64,000 nt of DNA from Streptomyces sp. CB02400 (GTDB lineage: Bacteria; Actinomycetota; Actinomycetes; Streptomycetales; Streptomycetaceae): the NCBI RefSeq assembly GCF_001905725.1, contig NZ_LIWB01000008.1:74491-138490 (forward strand). Direction: 5' to 3'. Both the position numbers and the translations under genes were made by a program. Below are positions 43,671 to 52,129 of the stretch, piece by piece (positions within the stretch are counted from its first letter, which is position 1; the number at the start of each line of letters is the position of its first letter). The notes below the pieces were generated by a model. The model was given only the letters and a program-made list of their open reading frames with translations, was not told where the DNA came from and searched no databases.

Positions 43671-43755
43671 TTGCCACAGAACCTAGCCGGAGGCCACTTC
43701 AGGCCATCAGCGAGGAGAGCTTGTGGCTGAGGAGTGTTGTTGCTGCTCTGGGGCT

Positions 43756-45204
43756 CTACGAAGGAACCGCCATCTCTTTCTTGAACTGGCGGCTGACGTG
43801 ACTGATCTTTGAGTTCATCTCAACGGCTCGCCGTTGGACCTCCTGGCTGACCCCTAGCTCTGACATTAGGACTAGACAGAGCAGGGCGTAGGTGACTTCC
43901 ATGAGAAGGAAGGCCTGAGAGATTTCATCACTTTCAGAGGATCTTTCGTTCGCGTGTGCTAGATCGTTCCTGGCCTTCTTCAGCGCCCTTGCCCACCGCT
44001 CGCGGTCTCCTAGAAGAGCGTCGACCGCCCCATCGTCAGGTATGGAGGCGAGTTCAAGCATGCGCTCGTTGTACGTAGGATTATTGCGCAGGCCTGTTTT
44101 CACAAAGTCGACCAAATGTTTGGGCTCATCGGATAGGGCCGCAAGTATCTTGTCTTTGAGTTTCCTGTATTCCTGCTTGGTGAGGGGGGTGCTGGTCGAG
44201 CGGAGGCATGCATGGATACTTTCGGCCGCTGTGGCGGCGCCCAGGAGACGTGTTCCGACATACCCCCTATCAATGTATCTAAGGCCAAATAGAATATTGC
44301 AGCCAGTGCGGGCCCTTCCTTTCAGCTCTAGCCATGCAGGGATGACGTCTATGAAATCAATGTCGGCAAGAGTGAATAGTGGCTCCTTGTCTCTAGTTGA
44401 CTTCTCTTGGCTTGACGTTCGATAGATCTGACGTCCAATTACCTCGACTTCTTTTGGTGTGCCATCGGGTTCCTCAAAAGTGAGTGTCCTGCTCAATGCG
44501 CCACACGGTTCATAGGTACTGAGAGTCAGTAGGTCCTGCATGTCCTTCTCTACCTCATCAAAGTACTTGCATGGAACGGGATTAGGTGGAGTGAAGGTGA
44601 GTACCGCGCACTCCCATCCCGAAGCAGATCTTTCATTGGACACCTTCTTGTCTTCGTATTGAAAGTCCCTTGTGAGCAGGCGTAGTGAAATCTCAAGGTC
44701 GGCGTGCCGTACGGCTACAGGTTCTATCTCCACTTTTTCCACCCGCTTCGATCGAGGAAGACCTCCATCCCTTCTTTCTATAGAAATCCGAAAGGCCGTC
44801 TTATGTGACCAGTGGAGCAGGCGTTCAAGCCTGAGGTGGGCGCGAACGAACATGGGGGCGTCAAGGCTCTCTAGATGTATGCCTCGCAGGATTCGGATGG
44901 AAGTCCAATCCTGTCTAGTGATATCACCGTCGAAGAAACCGAGACCGCTGCTATGGACGCAGCTGTTGTCTAGTAGTGTGAACTTTTCACTACCTGAGCT
45001 TCCATGAATCAAGGGGACGTCGCGCCTGTCGCTACTTATGGAGTATCCACCTCCGTTGGCAAACGGTTGCCGAATCGTGAGGTCGAATCCGCCGACAAGT
45101 TCCAACCTGGCTTCGCCCTCTTCGTTGCAGCGCAGAATGCCAGGAATTCTCACCCCCGGGGTTGCAGCTTCCCACCAATGTCCGCGCCAAGTACGTTCAG
45201 TCAT
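43756..45204 (-). CDS. ApeA-like HEPN anti-phage protein (AICE cargo)
   Basis: 482 residues from ATG 45204. The N terminus RGHWWEAATPGVRIPGIL, with GEARLELVGGF, is the ApeA N-terminal domain wording (about 5-300). The C-terminal part (about 330-470) is an Apea-like HEPN domain with the R-x4-H ribonuclease motif intact (RNDLAH, R412/H417). ApeA alone protects E. coli against phages; HEPN proteins usually cleave RNA and stop growth on infection. Lower-GC codon use marks it as acquired. It is the best-supported defence gene in the window. The upstream region carries a long inverted repeat. Confidence 0.85.
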   Translation of the reverse strand: MTERTWRGHWWEAATPGVRIPGILRCNEEGEARLELVGGFDLTIRQPFANGGGYSISSDRRDVPLIHGSSGSEKFTLLDNSCVHSSGLGFFDGDITRQDWTSIRILRGIHLESLDAPMFVRAHLRLERLLHWSHKTAFRISIERRDGGLPRSKRVEKVEIEPVAVRHADLEISLRLLTRDFQYEDKKVSNERSASGWECAVLTFTPPNPVPCKYFDEVEKDMQDLLTLSTYEPCGALSRTLTFEEPDGTPKEVEVIGRQIYRTSSQEKSTRDKEPLFTLADIDFIDVIPAWLELKGRARTGCNILFGLRYIDRGYVGTRLLGAATAAESIHACLRSTSTPLTKQEYRKLKDKILAALSDEPKHLVDFVKTGLRNNPTYNERMLELASIPDDGAVDALLGDRERWARALKKARNDLAHANERSSESDEISQAFLLMEVTYALLCLVLMSELGVSQEVQRRAVEMNSKISHVSRQFKKEMAVPS

Positions 45205-45275
45205 GAACCGCAGGGTAGTGGTTTGACCGTCGTGTTGAGTGGCCGATGAGGAAGACGCGGAAGGTAGGCCGACAA

Positions 45276-45443
45276 GGTCGGTGGAGCGGCTTTGGGCTGG
45301 AGCTGCTTTGGCGCGAGTGATCATGGCCCCGTAAGCTTCCGGCGCGTCGGGCAGTCTGTGGACCTGCCCGGTAAAGCACGACGTTGGGGCCATGATCTTC
45401 GAGGCTCGCGCCAAAGTGGCTGCCTAAAGCCGTGGAGCCGACC
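45276..45443. repeat. Large imperfect inverted repeat (168 bp)
   Basis: The left arm (45276-45330) and right arm (45386-45443) are near-perfect reverse complements. Landmarks are GGTCGG..CGGCTTT, CTTTGGCGCGAG and ATCATGGCCCC on the left, with GGGGCCATGAT, CTCGCGCCAAAG and AAAGCCG..CCGACC on the right. The 55-base loop is unpaired. Located between ApeA and the mobility genes. It could be a single-strand replication origin, a MITE-like remnant or a structured RNA. Confidence 0.7.
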
Positions 45444-45613
45444 GCCCCAGCCACGACGTACCCCTTCTCTCACGTCAGGCGGCTCATTGCTCAGTGCGCG
45501 GCACGGGCGTCGGCCGGGCTGGAGCGGGGCGGAGACAGGAGCGCAGGCCCGGCCGGGGGCCGGGCCGCGCGCGGGGAGCGGAGCGAGCCGCCTTGAACCT
45601 GTAGAGAAGGTTG

Positions 45614-45841
45614 TTACTCAGTCGATTCTGGGGTGGCTGTGATGCTGCGGGACTGTGCTGCGGCTCGTCGGAGGGCGTCGGCCACTTGGTCGGCTGCATC
45701 GGCGGACAAGAGGATCTCTTGGGTCCACAGGATCGAGATCCTGACGTTGCCGTTCAGCAGATTGGTGGCAACGTCGACCTCGGTGCCGCTACCGGTGACG
45801 TCCTGCACGTTGAGATCTGGATCGCTTCCGTACGCGCTCAT
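45614..45841 (-). CDS. Small AICE protein coupled to the DUF1152 gene
   Basis: 75 residues from ATG 45841 (SAYGSDPDLNVQDVTG). The ATG overlaps the TGA of the upstream DUF1152 gene (ATGA, on the minus strand), so the two are translationally coupled. The sequence has a beta-rich first half and a helical second half (ADAADQVADALRRAAAQ). No family recognised. Confidence 0.68.
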   Translation of the reverse strand: MSAYGSDPDLNVQDVTGSGTEVDVATNLLNGNVRISILWTQEILLSADAADQVADALRRAAAQSRSITATPESTE

Positions 45842-46926
45842 TGCTTCAGGCTCCACAAGGGAGCCGCGTACTGCTCGGGCCGGTTGTTGATGAGGAACTG
45901 GCGCAGGGTTTCGCGCTGTGAGCCGTTCAGGTTCAGCGCCTCGGTGATGCGGCGGAACGTCGTGTGGGTGGCTCCGCGGCTTCGGGCCTCGGCCTCGAAC
46001 TGATCGAGTTGGGTCAGTACGGCTTCGGGGGCGAATTTCGCTGGTGGTTGGTCCTTGAGCCATGTGGCCTTGTTGCGCTCGTAGTCGATCTCTGAGTATC
46101 CGCAGATCTCGCGGCTGTATGCCTCTACCTCGTCCAGGGTGGCGGTCGTCGTGACAGCGCGGGCCAACTGGTTGCGGTTCAGTGCTTCGTCCAGGTCGAC
46201 CTCATGGACGGTCGGCCCTTCGTCGGTGAGAGGGACGGGAAGGCCGGCGTCCCGCATCTCGCACGTGCCGCGTACTCCGCGGGCCGTCGCGGCGAGCATC
46301 CCGGTTGCCTCGGAGGGGTGCCACTCCAGGACCGAGCTGATCGGCTCCACGTCCTTGGCTGTGAAGGTGTGGACGAGGGGGCCGAGCATGCCGCGCAGGT
46401 CATCAGGGGGCAGTTCGCCGTCCAGGCCGGGGCCTGCCACCAGGAGGCGGATCGGTGCGCTCACTTGGCAGCACGCGGCGAGCGTGACGGCGTCGGCGAG
46501 CGGGCTCTTGAGTGTCGGCTCATCGCCTCGGGCGAGGATGTCTCCGCCGACGTCCAGGAGATCGATCGACTCCGGTGAGAAGTGGCTTACCAACTCTTCG
46601 AGTTGGCGGCTGATCCCCTCGACTCCGTGGTGTGGATCGATCAGCGCGAAGGTGTGCGGGAGCTCTGCCGCGAGTCGGGGGAGGGTGGAGCCTGCTGGAG
46701 CGATCGGCCGGGCTTCGGCCGGCACTGCCCGAACTGCTGGGGTGAGGTGCTGGAGGCCGGTGAAGTTGTCCGGTCCCCGGGGGCCCGGTACCGGGTCGAT
46801 CAAGAGGCGGTCCCACGCGTAGGTGAGGATCACCGCCTGGTCCTCGTCGCCATAGAGGGCGGTGTGAAGCATTGCGGCGGCGACTGCGTCGCCCCCTCCT
46901 CCTGCTGCGACGATCAACCGCTTCAT
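45838..46926 (-). CDS. DUF1152 family protein
   Basis: 362 residues from ATG 46926. The N terminus MKRLIVAAGGGGDAVAAAM and internal LLDVGGDILARGDEP match DUF1152. The family looks like a Rossmann-type nucleotide-binding enzyme of unknown reaction. The C-terminal ~100 residues include a helical segment (EAEARSRGATHTTFRRITEAL). It sits divergent from the first AICE GntR repressor across an operator-like region and is coupled to a 75-residue protein. The role in the element is unknown. Confidence 0.78.
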   Translation of the reverse strand: MKRLIVAAGGGGDAVAAAMLHTALYGDEDQAVILTYAWDRLLIDPVPGPRGPDNFTGLQHLTPAVRAVPAEARPIAPAGSTLPRLAAELPHTFALIDPHHGVEGISRQLEELVSHFSPESIDLLDVGGDILARGDEPTLKSPLADAVTLAACCQVSAPIRLLVAGPGLDGELPPDDLRGMLGPLVHTFTAKDVEPISSVLEWHPSEATGMLAATARGVRGTCEMRDAGLPVPLTDEGPTVHEVDLDEALNRNQLARAVTTTATLDEVEAYSREICGYSEIDYERNKATWLKDQPPAKFAPEAVLTQLDQFEAEARSRGATHTTFRRITEALNLNGSQRETLRQFLINNRPEQYAAPLWSLKQ

Positions 46927-46967
46927 GCGGTTCAGCCTACGGGGTCGAGGGTTGACCACTCACTCTA

Positions 46968-46995
46968 TAGTGGCTACTGGCCATGGCCACTTGGC
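46968..46995. promoter_or_regulatory. Operator-like repeat of the first AICE GntR repressor
   Basis: AGTGGCTACTGGCCATGGCCACTTGG in the divergent gap between the DUF1152 gene and the repressor gene. It contains inverted AGTGGC / GCCACT half-sites. The same half-sites recur downstream of the repressor gene at 47795-47838. Confidence 0.6.
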
Positions 46996-47017
46996 CCCGC
47001 AAAGGTGAGGAGGAGGC

Positions 47018-47758
47018 ATGCCACAGATCGAGGAGGCTCAGCCGAAGTATCTTCAGATCGCGCACTACATCCGTGATCAGATTCTTCGGGGTGACCTGCG
47101 ACCGGGGGACGAGGTTCCCTCGGAGCGGCAGCTGGCTGCGAGTTGGAACGTGTCCCGTCCGACTGCCGCGCGGTCGTTGGAGGCGCTGAGCCATCAGGGG
47201 CTCGTCGAGAAACGTCAGGGGTCGGGCACGTACGTGCGGAGCCTGGAGGTCAACCGGCGGGCGCGTGAGTTGTACGGGAGGGCTCGGCAGACCGGGAAGA
47301 TCTACACGCCTGGTGAGTACGCGGTGATCACCTCGGCCGGTTGGATGGAGGCGCCGGATCACGTCGCTGAGGCTTTGGGCCTGGTCAAGGACCGTCGAGC
47401 CGTGCATCGGCGTCGGGTGACGAACAACCAGGCCGGGCCGATCACCCTGTCCACTTCGTGGTTCGCTCCGGACATCGGCCGGCGTGCGCCGAAGCTCCTG
47501 GAACCTGAGCGGATTCAGGAAGGGACGCTCATGTACGTCGAGAACATGACGGGGCGCCAGGGCAGTTATGCCGAAGATCGTATGTGCGCTCGCGGCGCGA
47601 CGGGGGAAGAGGCTGCGGATCTTCAACTGCCATCCGGGTCGGCCGTCCTGATCGTTCACCACGTCGTCTTCGACCTCCAGGACCGTCCGTTGGAGTTCGC
47701 CGAAGCCACGTACCCGCCGCATCGCTGGGCGTTCGAGCAGGGGTACCCGCTCACCTGA
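47018..47758 (+). CDS. GntR/UTRA repressor of the AICE (KorSA-like)
   Basis: 246 residues. The GntR winged helix (about 8-75, KYLQIAHYIRDQILRGDLRPG, QGSGTYVR wing) and a C-terminal UTRA ligand domain (about 90-240) are complete. In pSAM2 a GntR-family KorSA represses pra and transfer genes. Here AGTGGC/GCCACT operators lie both upstream (46968-46995) and downstream (47795-47838), which fits autoregulation plus control of the small gene that follows. The ATG has an AAGGTGAGGAGG ribosome-binding site. The ligand is unknown. Confidence 0.87.
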   Translation: MPQIEEAQPKYLQIAHYIRDQILRGDLRPGDEVPSERQLAASWNVSRPTAARSLEALSHQGLVEKRQGSGTYVRSLEVNRRARELYGRARQTGKIYTPGEYAVITSAGWMEAPDHVAEALGLVKDRRAVHRRRVTNNQAGPITLSTSWFAPDIGRRAPKLLEPERIQEGTLMYVENMTGRQGSYAEDRMCARGATGEEAADLQLPSGSAVLIVHHVVFDLQDRPLEFAEATYPPHRWAFEQGYPLT

Positions 47759-47794
47759 TGGCCTGGTAGTTACGTCGAATCGCTTGCGCCGCCC

Positions 47795-47838
47795 AAGTGG
47801 CTAATGCCACTATCCAGGAAGTGGCTAAGGCCACTTGG
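47795..47838. promoter_or_regulatory. Two tandem operator copies for the first AICE repressor
   Basis: AAGTGGCTAATGCCACT (47795-47811) and AAGTGGCTAAGGCCACTT (47819-47836). Each is an inverted repeat of AGTGGC around a 4-base centre. They lie just upstream of the gene at 47858. Confidence 0.7.
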
Positions 47839-47857
47839 ATTCGGAAGGGGGCGCGGA

Positions 47858-48031
47858 GTGACGAGTCAGCGGCCGGACCAGGGCGCGCGTGCAACTTGCC
47901 GGGGATGTCGGGGGCGCGGTTGGAAGCGCGTCGGCTCCCGTACGGCTCTGGCGCTCTCGGCGGCCAACGACCGCGTCCGCGTCACGTCGAAACGACGCTG
48001 CCTCGACTGCGACGGCAGCGGCAAGGAGTGA
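47858..48031 (+). CDS. Small zinc-finger-like AICE protein
   Basis: 57 residues from GTG 47858. It has two Cys pairs, CRGCRGRGW and CLDCDGSGKE, the DnaJ-type CxxCxGxG pattern, separated by a basic stretch. It probably binds one zinc ion and may contact nucleic acid or protein. It lies directly after the tandem operators and 6 bases before the anti-sigma-like gene, so the two are one transcription unit. Function unknown. Confidence 0.7.
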   Translation: MTSQRPDQGARATCRGCRGRGWKRVGSRTALALSAANDRVRVTSKRRCLDCDGSGKE

Positions 48032-48037
48032 GTGCGG

Positions 48038-48502
48038 ATGGCCTACTCGATCGACCGCTACCCCTCTGCGGACTCGCCGCGACTCGGTGCCATGACCTTG
48101 AGCCCCGTCGCGGAGTCCGTGCCTCGGGCCCGGCGCTGGTTCCGAAAGTTCATCGCCCCGTACAACCCGGCCTGCTCGATCGACGACTGCGTGTTGATGA
48201 TCTCGGAGCTGGTGACCAACGCCATTGTCTACGGGCGGGCTGACGAGACCTGGACGGTGCGCGTTGCGTGGTACCGCGTGGAGACGGCGCTCCGGGTGGA
48301 GGTGCACAATCCGGGGTTCCCGGCGAATGTGCGCATGCGGCAACCTGACGCCGGCGATGCCCACGGGCGCGGGCTGCTCCTCGTCGACTCCATCGCCGAC
48401 TCGTGGCACTCCGGTCCCAGCCGCTTCGGCGGGACGGTCGTCTCGTTCACCATGGCCGATGCCTGGTCGCCCGATGAGGTCTTCGGGCCCGTTCTGTTCT
48501 GA
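48038..48502 (+). CDS. ATP-binding anti-sigma-like (RsbW/HATPase) protein
   Basis: 154 residues from ATG 48038, preceded by AAGGAG. The N box SELVTNAIVYG and the G box GRGLLLVDSIADSW show the GHKL/HATPase_c fold of RsbW-type anti-sigma kinases. No histidine-kinase dimerisation region is present. Streptomyces carries dozens of these proteins, binding sigma-B-like factors. Here the gene is part of the AICE and no sigma factor or antagonist is adjacent. Its C terminus is nearly identical to the fragment at 36434-36541. Confidence 0.85.
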   Translation: MAYSIDRYPSADSPRLGAMTLSPVAESVPRARRWFRKFIAPYNPACSIDDCVLMISELVTNAIVYGRADETWTVRVAWYRVETALRVEVHNPGFPANVRMRQPDAGDAHGRGLLLVDSIADSWHSGPSRFGGTVVSFTMADAWSPDEVFGPVLF

Positions 48503-48567
48503 CGGCACGGTTGTCGCTAGTCTGGTTGACCAGTTGACTTGGCCAATCTCGACAGGTGGCGGCGTTC

Positions 48568-49296
48568 ATGGCGTATGAAGTGGAGGCACCGAAGTACGTA
48601 CGCCTTGCGCAGACGATTCAGCGCCGCATCGAGGACGGCACCTATCCGCCTGGCACTCGGGTGCCCAGTGAGAACCAGCTGGTGCAGTCCTTCGGGATGT
48701 CCCGTCCGACCGTCGTGCGGGCTCTGGAGCTGCTCAAGCGGGACGGCTGGCTGGAGTCTCGGCAGGGATACGGCACGATCGTCCGGGGTCGCCCTGAAGT
48801 TGTCGAGCAACAGGACCGGCGGGGGCGAGAGGTCCTGAAGCGCGACGAGTCGCGGTCCTCCGGGCGCCTGGTCGAAGTCGCTGAAACGCCTGTTCCGGCG
48901 CGGGTCGCTTCAGCGCTCGGGCTTCCGAAGCGAGCCAAGGTCCTCATGCGCCGTTTCCTGGCGGAGGAGGGCGGTGAAGCGGTCGAGTTGGTCTCGACGT
49001 ACTTCCCCGCCGGCCTGGTCGAGGGGACCGAGCTGGCGAGCACCGATGCCCTGAGCGGCAGCGTGCGCGAGCATGTGGAGGCTCGGAAGAAGGTCCGCTA
49101 CGACCACGTGACGGAACGGGTCTCGGCCCGACTGCCTGAGAGTGGTGAAGCCGAGCTTCTGGGCCTGCCGGACGGTGTACCCGTGCTCAGCGTCCTGGTC
49201 GTCGCGTGCGATGCGTCCGGGCGGGCGCTGCAAGTCTCTGACGTGCTGCTTCCGGCCGACCGTCAGGAACTCGAAGACACCTATCGCTTGAACTGA
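48568..49296 (+). CDS. Second GntR/UTRA repressor of the AICE
   Basis: 242 residues from ATG 48568; GTG 48556 is also in frame. The GntR winged helix spans about 8-72 (KYVRLAQTIQRRIEDG, QGYGTIVRG wing) and the UTRA domain follows (KRAKVLMRRFLAEEGG, ELASTDALSG). The promoter region at 48520-48550 and the region before the transfer genes (49330-49382) share TTGAC / GTCAA half-sites, so it probably controls itself and the transfer operon. It differs in operator from the first repressor, giving the element two separate control loops. Confidence 0.85.
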   Translation: MAYEVEAPKYVRLAQTIQRRIEDGTYPPGTRVPSENQLVQSFGMSRPTVVRALELLKRDGWLESRQGYGTIVRGRPEVVEQQDRRGREVLKRDESRSSGRLVEVAETPVPARVASALGLPKRAKVLMRRFLAEEGGEAVELVSTYFPAGLVEGTELASTDALSGSVREHVEARKKVRYDHVTERVSARLPESGEAELLGLPDGVPVLSVLVVACDASGRALQVSDVLLPADRQELEDTYRLN

Positions 49297-49329
49297 CCCC
49301 TGATCCAGGCGAGTTCGCCCACAACACCA

Positions 49330-49382
49330 CTTGACAAGTCAACCTGTCATCCCTAGCTTCGAACTTGCTAAGTCAACTTGTC
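49330..49382. promoter_or_regulatory. Operators of the second AICE repressor
   Basis: CTTGACAAGTCAACC at 49332-49346 and TAAGTCAACTTGTCAGG at 49370-49386 contain inverted TTGAC/GTCAA half-sites. They lie in the promoter region of the transfer operon (first gene at 49419). The related TTGACCAGTTGACTTGG lies before the repressor at 48528. Confidence 0.6.
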
Positions 49383-49418
49383 AGGTGGCGAGTTGATCGA
49401 CTCGAAGGGGAAATCTCT

Positions 49419-49769
49419 GTGCGTGTGATCCGCGTTGACGCCTCGACCGCCACGATCCTGCTCACCGAAGCGCCGGCGCCCAAGGTGCGCGACCGGCAGA
49501 CCGGTGAGATCGCCAAGGATGCTGTGAGCGGTGAGGCACTGATGACGGTCGGCGTCGTCTTCATCGACGAGGGCGAGTCGTCCCTGATCCAGGTCACCAT
49601 CCCCGAGAGCGGGGTGACCGACGGGCTGACGGTCGGCGCTCCTGTCTCGCTGCCGGGGCTCGTCGCCCGGCCGTGGGAGAGCGTGTTCAACGGCCAGCAG
49701 CGGCACGGCATCGCCTACCGGGCCACCGCTGTGGCTCCGGGAGCCTTCCCGATGGCGCAGGCGGGCTGA
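49419..49769 (+). CDS. First gene of the AICE transfer operon
   Basis: 116 residues from GTG 49419, preceded by GAAGGGGAAA. A beta-rich sequence (VIRVDASTATILLTEAPAPKV, VGVVFIDEGESSLIQVTIPE) ends in a conserved-looking FNGQQRHGIAYRATAV segment. This protein commonly precedes TraB-type genes in AICEs (from memory). It ends 5 bases before the translocase start, so the two are coupled. Function unknown, perhaps an accessory of the transfer complex. Confidence 0.72.
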   Translation: MRVIRVDASTATILLTEAPAPKVRDRQTGEIAKDAVSGEALMTVGVVFIDEGESSLIQVTIPESGVTDGLTVGAPVSLPGLVARPWESVFNGQQRHGIAYRATAVAPGAFPMAQAG

Positions 49770-49774
49770 TCGCC

Positions 49775-51151
49775 GTGACCGACCTGGTGACGCTGGCCGA
49801 GTGGGGCGCGCCGCTCGCTGCGGTAGGCGGCGGTGCGCTCTACGCCCGGCACGCCCACCCTGCGGCGTACTGGTCCACGGTCGGGCTGCCGGTCTCGGTG
49901 GCCCGGCTGCTGGCCTCGTACTCCTCGACCATGGACGCGTGCGGCCTGACGGTCCCGCCGTCCCGGTTGCGGGCGCTGGCCGTCAAGGCGACCACTCGGC
50001 GGGAGGTCCGGCCCGTACCGCCTCGGCGGGGCATGATCCGGCCCACGTCGACCGGACTGCGGCTCCGGCTAAGGCTGGCTCCGGGACAGGAACCCGCGGA
50101 TGTGGCGGCCTCGGCCGAACGGCTGCGGCATGCCTGGGGCGTTCACGCCGTGTACGTGCGGGACGTCAAGCCCGGGGTCGTGGAACTGCGGCTCGTCGGC
50201 TTCGACGTCTTGCGCAAGGTGCGGATGCCTCGTCGGACCGTCGTCGGTCCGCTTCGGGTACCGGTGGCCCTGCGTGAGGACGCGACGGCGTTCGTGCGGG
50301 ACTACCGGGCCGTTCCGCACGAACTCGTCCTCGGTGCCACGCTGTCGGGCAAGTCCATGTTCCTGCGGAACCTGCTCGTCGGGCTGGCTGCTCAGCCGGT
50401 CGTCCTCGTCGGGATCGACTGCAAGCGCGGTGTCGAACTGGCGCCGTTCGCGGCCCGGCTCTCCGCCCTGGCCACCGATCCGGAGCAGGCGGCCGAGCTG
50501 CTGCCCGTGCTGGTGAAGGAGATGGAGGAACGCTACGACCTGATCAAGGCCCGGCAGGGCATCGGCCCCGGGACCCCGGATGAGCTGATCACCTCGGACA
50601 TCTGGGGCCTGCCGGACGACGAACGCCCAGCTCCCATCGTGCTGTTCATCGACGAGGTGGCGGAACTCTTCCTCGTCGCCACAAGGAAGGAGGAGGAACG
50701 GCGGGACGAGATGGTCACCCAGCTCATCCGCCTCGCTCAGCTCGGTCGTGCGGCCGGCATCCATCTGGAGGTGTGCGGGCAGCGCTTCGGCGCAGAGCTG
50801 GGCAAGGGCGCCACCATGCTGCGGGCCCAGCTGACCGGCCGGGTCTGCCACCGGGTCAACGACGAAGCCTCCGCAAAGATGGCGCTCGGGGACATAGCCC
50901 CTGAGGCGGTATACGCGGCCTGCGGCATCGCGCCCGAGCTGCCTGGCCTCGCCGTCGTCGGTGACACCTCCGGCGGCTGGTCCCGCATCCGTACGCCCCA
51001 CCTTTCCCTCGCCGCAGCGTCGGTCATCTGCCGCGAGACGGCCCGCCTCGCACCTGACGTGCCCGCGCTCGCGTCCTTCCGCCCCTACGTCCCGCCCGCG
51101 CCCGTGGAGGCATCCGGGCCGGTAGCCACTCCTCGCCCCGTCGTCGAGTAG
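49775..51151 (+). CDS. FtsK/SpoIIIE-type DNA translocase, TraB-like
   Basis: 458 residues from GTG 49775. Walker A is GATLSGKSMFL at about residue 191, Walker B IVLFIDEVAEL at about 289, followed by the sensor region GRAAGIHLEVCGQRFG. The FtsK-like ATPase fold is complete; the N terminus has no clear membrane helix apart from a short hydrophobic stretch. In pSAM2-type elements TraB alone drives conjugation by moving double-stranded DNA between mycelial cells. Transfer is thus of the Streptomyces single-protein type, not a relaxase/T4SS. Confidence 0.9.
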   Translation: MTDLVTLAEWGAPLAAVGGGALYARHAHPAAYWSTVGLPVSVARLLASYSSTMDACGLTVPPSRLRALAVKATTRREVRPVPPRRGMIRPTSTGLRLRLRLAPGQEPADVAASAERLRHAWGVHAVYVRDVKPGVVELRLVGFDVLRKVRMPRRTVVGPLRVPVALREDATAFVRDYRAVPHELVLGATLSGKSMFLRNLLVGLAAQPVVLVGIDCKRGVELAPFAARLSALATDPEQAAELLPVLVKEMEERYDLIKARQGIGPGTPDELITSDIWGLPDDERPAPIVLFIDEVAELFLVATRKEEERRDEMVTQLIRLAQLGRAAGIHLEVCGQRFGAELGKGATMLRAQLTGRVCHRVNDEASAKMALGDIAPEAVYAACGIAPELPGLAVVGDTSGGWSRIRTPHLSLAAASVICRETARLAPDVPALASFRPYVPPAPVEASGPVATPRPVVE

Positions 51152-51234
51152 CCGAACCCGCTCCCACGGTCGGCGCGACCGTCCCGCGCCACGTCCCTAC
51201 CCCACCCATGCCTGAAACCGGAAGGAGTCGCGCC

Positions 51235-51909
51235 ATGCGTACCCTGCCCGTCCGTGTGGACGCCGTACTCGTCCAGGCGCTCATTGCCGCCGCGCTGTCC
51301 TTCGCCCACCTGCACGACCTTGCCTCCGCCGCCGGACAGGACGGCTGGAAGGCGTGGGCCTACCCGGTCTCCGTCGACCTGCTGATGGTGGCGGCCTGGC
51401 GGCGACTCCGCTCCGGGGAAGCGAAAGCGGCGGGGTGGTGCTGGTTCGTCGTCGCGCTGGCGGCCTCTCTCGGCGCCAACGTCGCCACTGCCGGGCTGCT
51501 CGACCTGGACGACGTTCCCGCCTGGCTGCGCATCCTCGTCGCCGGCTGGCCCGCGGTCGCCTTCCTCGGCGGCACGCTCCTCGCCCACGGCGCACCGAAG
51601 ACACCGCGTGCTGTGGCCGATACCGAAACGCCTTCGACGATCACGGACACGGTGCCCCAACCGCCCGCCACAGAGGTGAAGCCGTCCGTAGCGGTGGCCG
51701 AGCTGTCGCCCGTCGAAGTCGGGTCGGTTCAGCCCTCGTCCGCACCCGTGCCGTCCGCTCCGGTACCGCCCGCCCTCGTCGCCCTGGCCCGCAAGGTCGC
51801 CGACGAGCACCACGCCCGTACCGGCACCCCCATCGACACTCCGACCCTTCGCGCCCGGCTCGGCGTCCCTTTGCCGCTGGCCGAAGCCATCGCCTCTCAA
51901 CTCACCTGA
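51235..51909 (+). CDS. DUF2637/SpdB-like membrane spread protein
   Basis: 224 residues from ATG 51235, preceded by GGAAGGAG. Four membrane helices lie in the N-terminal 120 residues (ALIAAALSFAHLHDL, AYPVSVDLLMVAAW, WFVVALAASLGANVAT, ILVAGWPAVAFLGGTLLAHG). A Pro/Thr-rich linker follows, then a C-terminal helical domain (ARKVADEHHARTGTPIDTPTLRARLG) that looks like a helix-turn-helix. This is the DUF2637 layout found in AICE spread genes, which help the element travel through the recipient mycelium. Confidence 0.82.
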   Translation: MRTLPVRVDAVLVQALIAAALSFAHLHDLASAAGQDGWKAWAYPVSVDLLMVAAWRRLRSGEAKAAGWCWFVVALAASLGANVATAGLLDLDDVPAWLRILVAGWPAVAFLGGTLLAHGAPKTPRAVADTETPSTITDTVPQPPATEVKPSVAVAELSPVEVGSVQPSSAPVPSAPVPPALVALARKVADEHHARTGTPIDTPTLRARLGVPLPLAEAIASQLT

Positions 51910-51928
51910 TCTCGGAGGACTTCCCACC

Positions 51929-52129
51929 GTGCGACCGTCCACGCTCCGCGCACTCAAGCGTGCTGCCGAGTTGACCCGACAGAACCGCCTCACCGAAGCA
52001 GTGCTGATCGCCGAACCGGTGATCCTCGCCGCCGACAGCTACGAGGGCGACGAGATCTTGCGCTGGCTCGCCGATCACGTCACCGACTTCACCGGTGAAA
52101 CCGGCAACGACCAGAAGGAGATCCCCTGA
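51929..52129 (+). CDS. Small AICE protein
   Basis: 66 residues from GTG 51929, helical (LRALKRAAELTRQNRLTEAVLIAEPVIL). Its TGA stop overlaps the ATG of the next gene at 52129, so they are coupled. It lies within the spread-gene cluster. No family recognised. Confidence 0.7.
   Translation: MRPSTLRALKRAAELTRQNRLTEAVLIAEPVILAADSYEGDEILRWLADHVTDFTGETGNDQKEIP

Noticed and set aside
45480..45613. Possible tRNA or alternative attachment site left of the mobility genes
   Set aside because: The sequence is GC-rich with a hairpin, but no tRNA cloverleaf or duplicated att core was found; the 19-bp gpm repeat explains the ends better.
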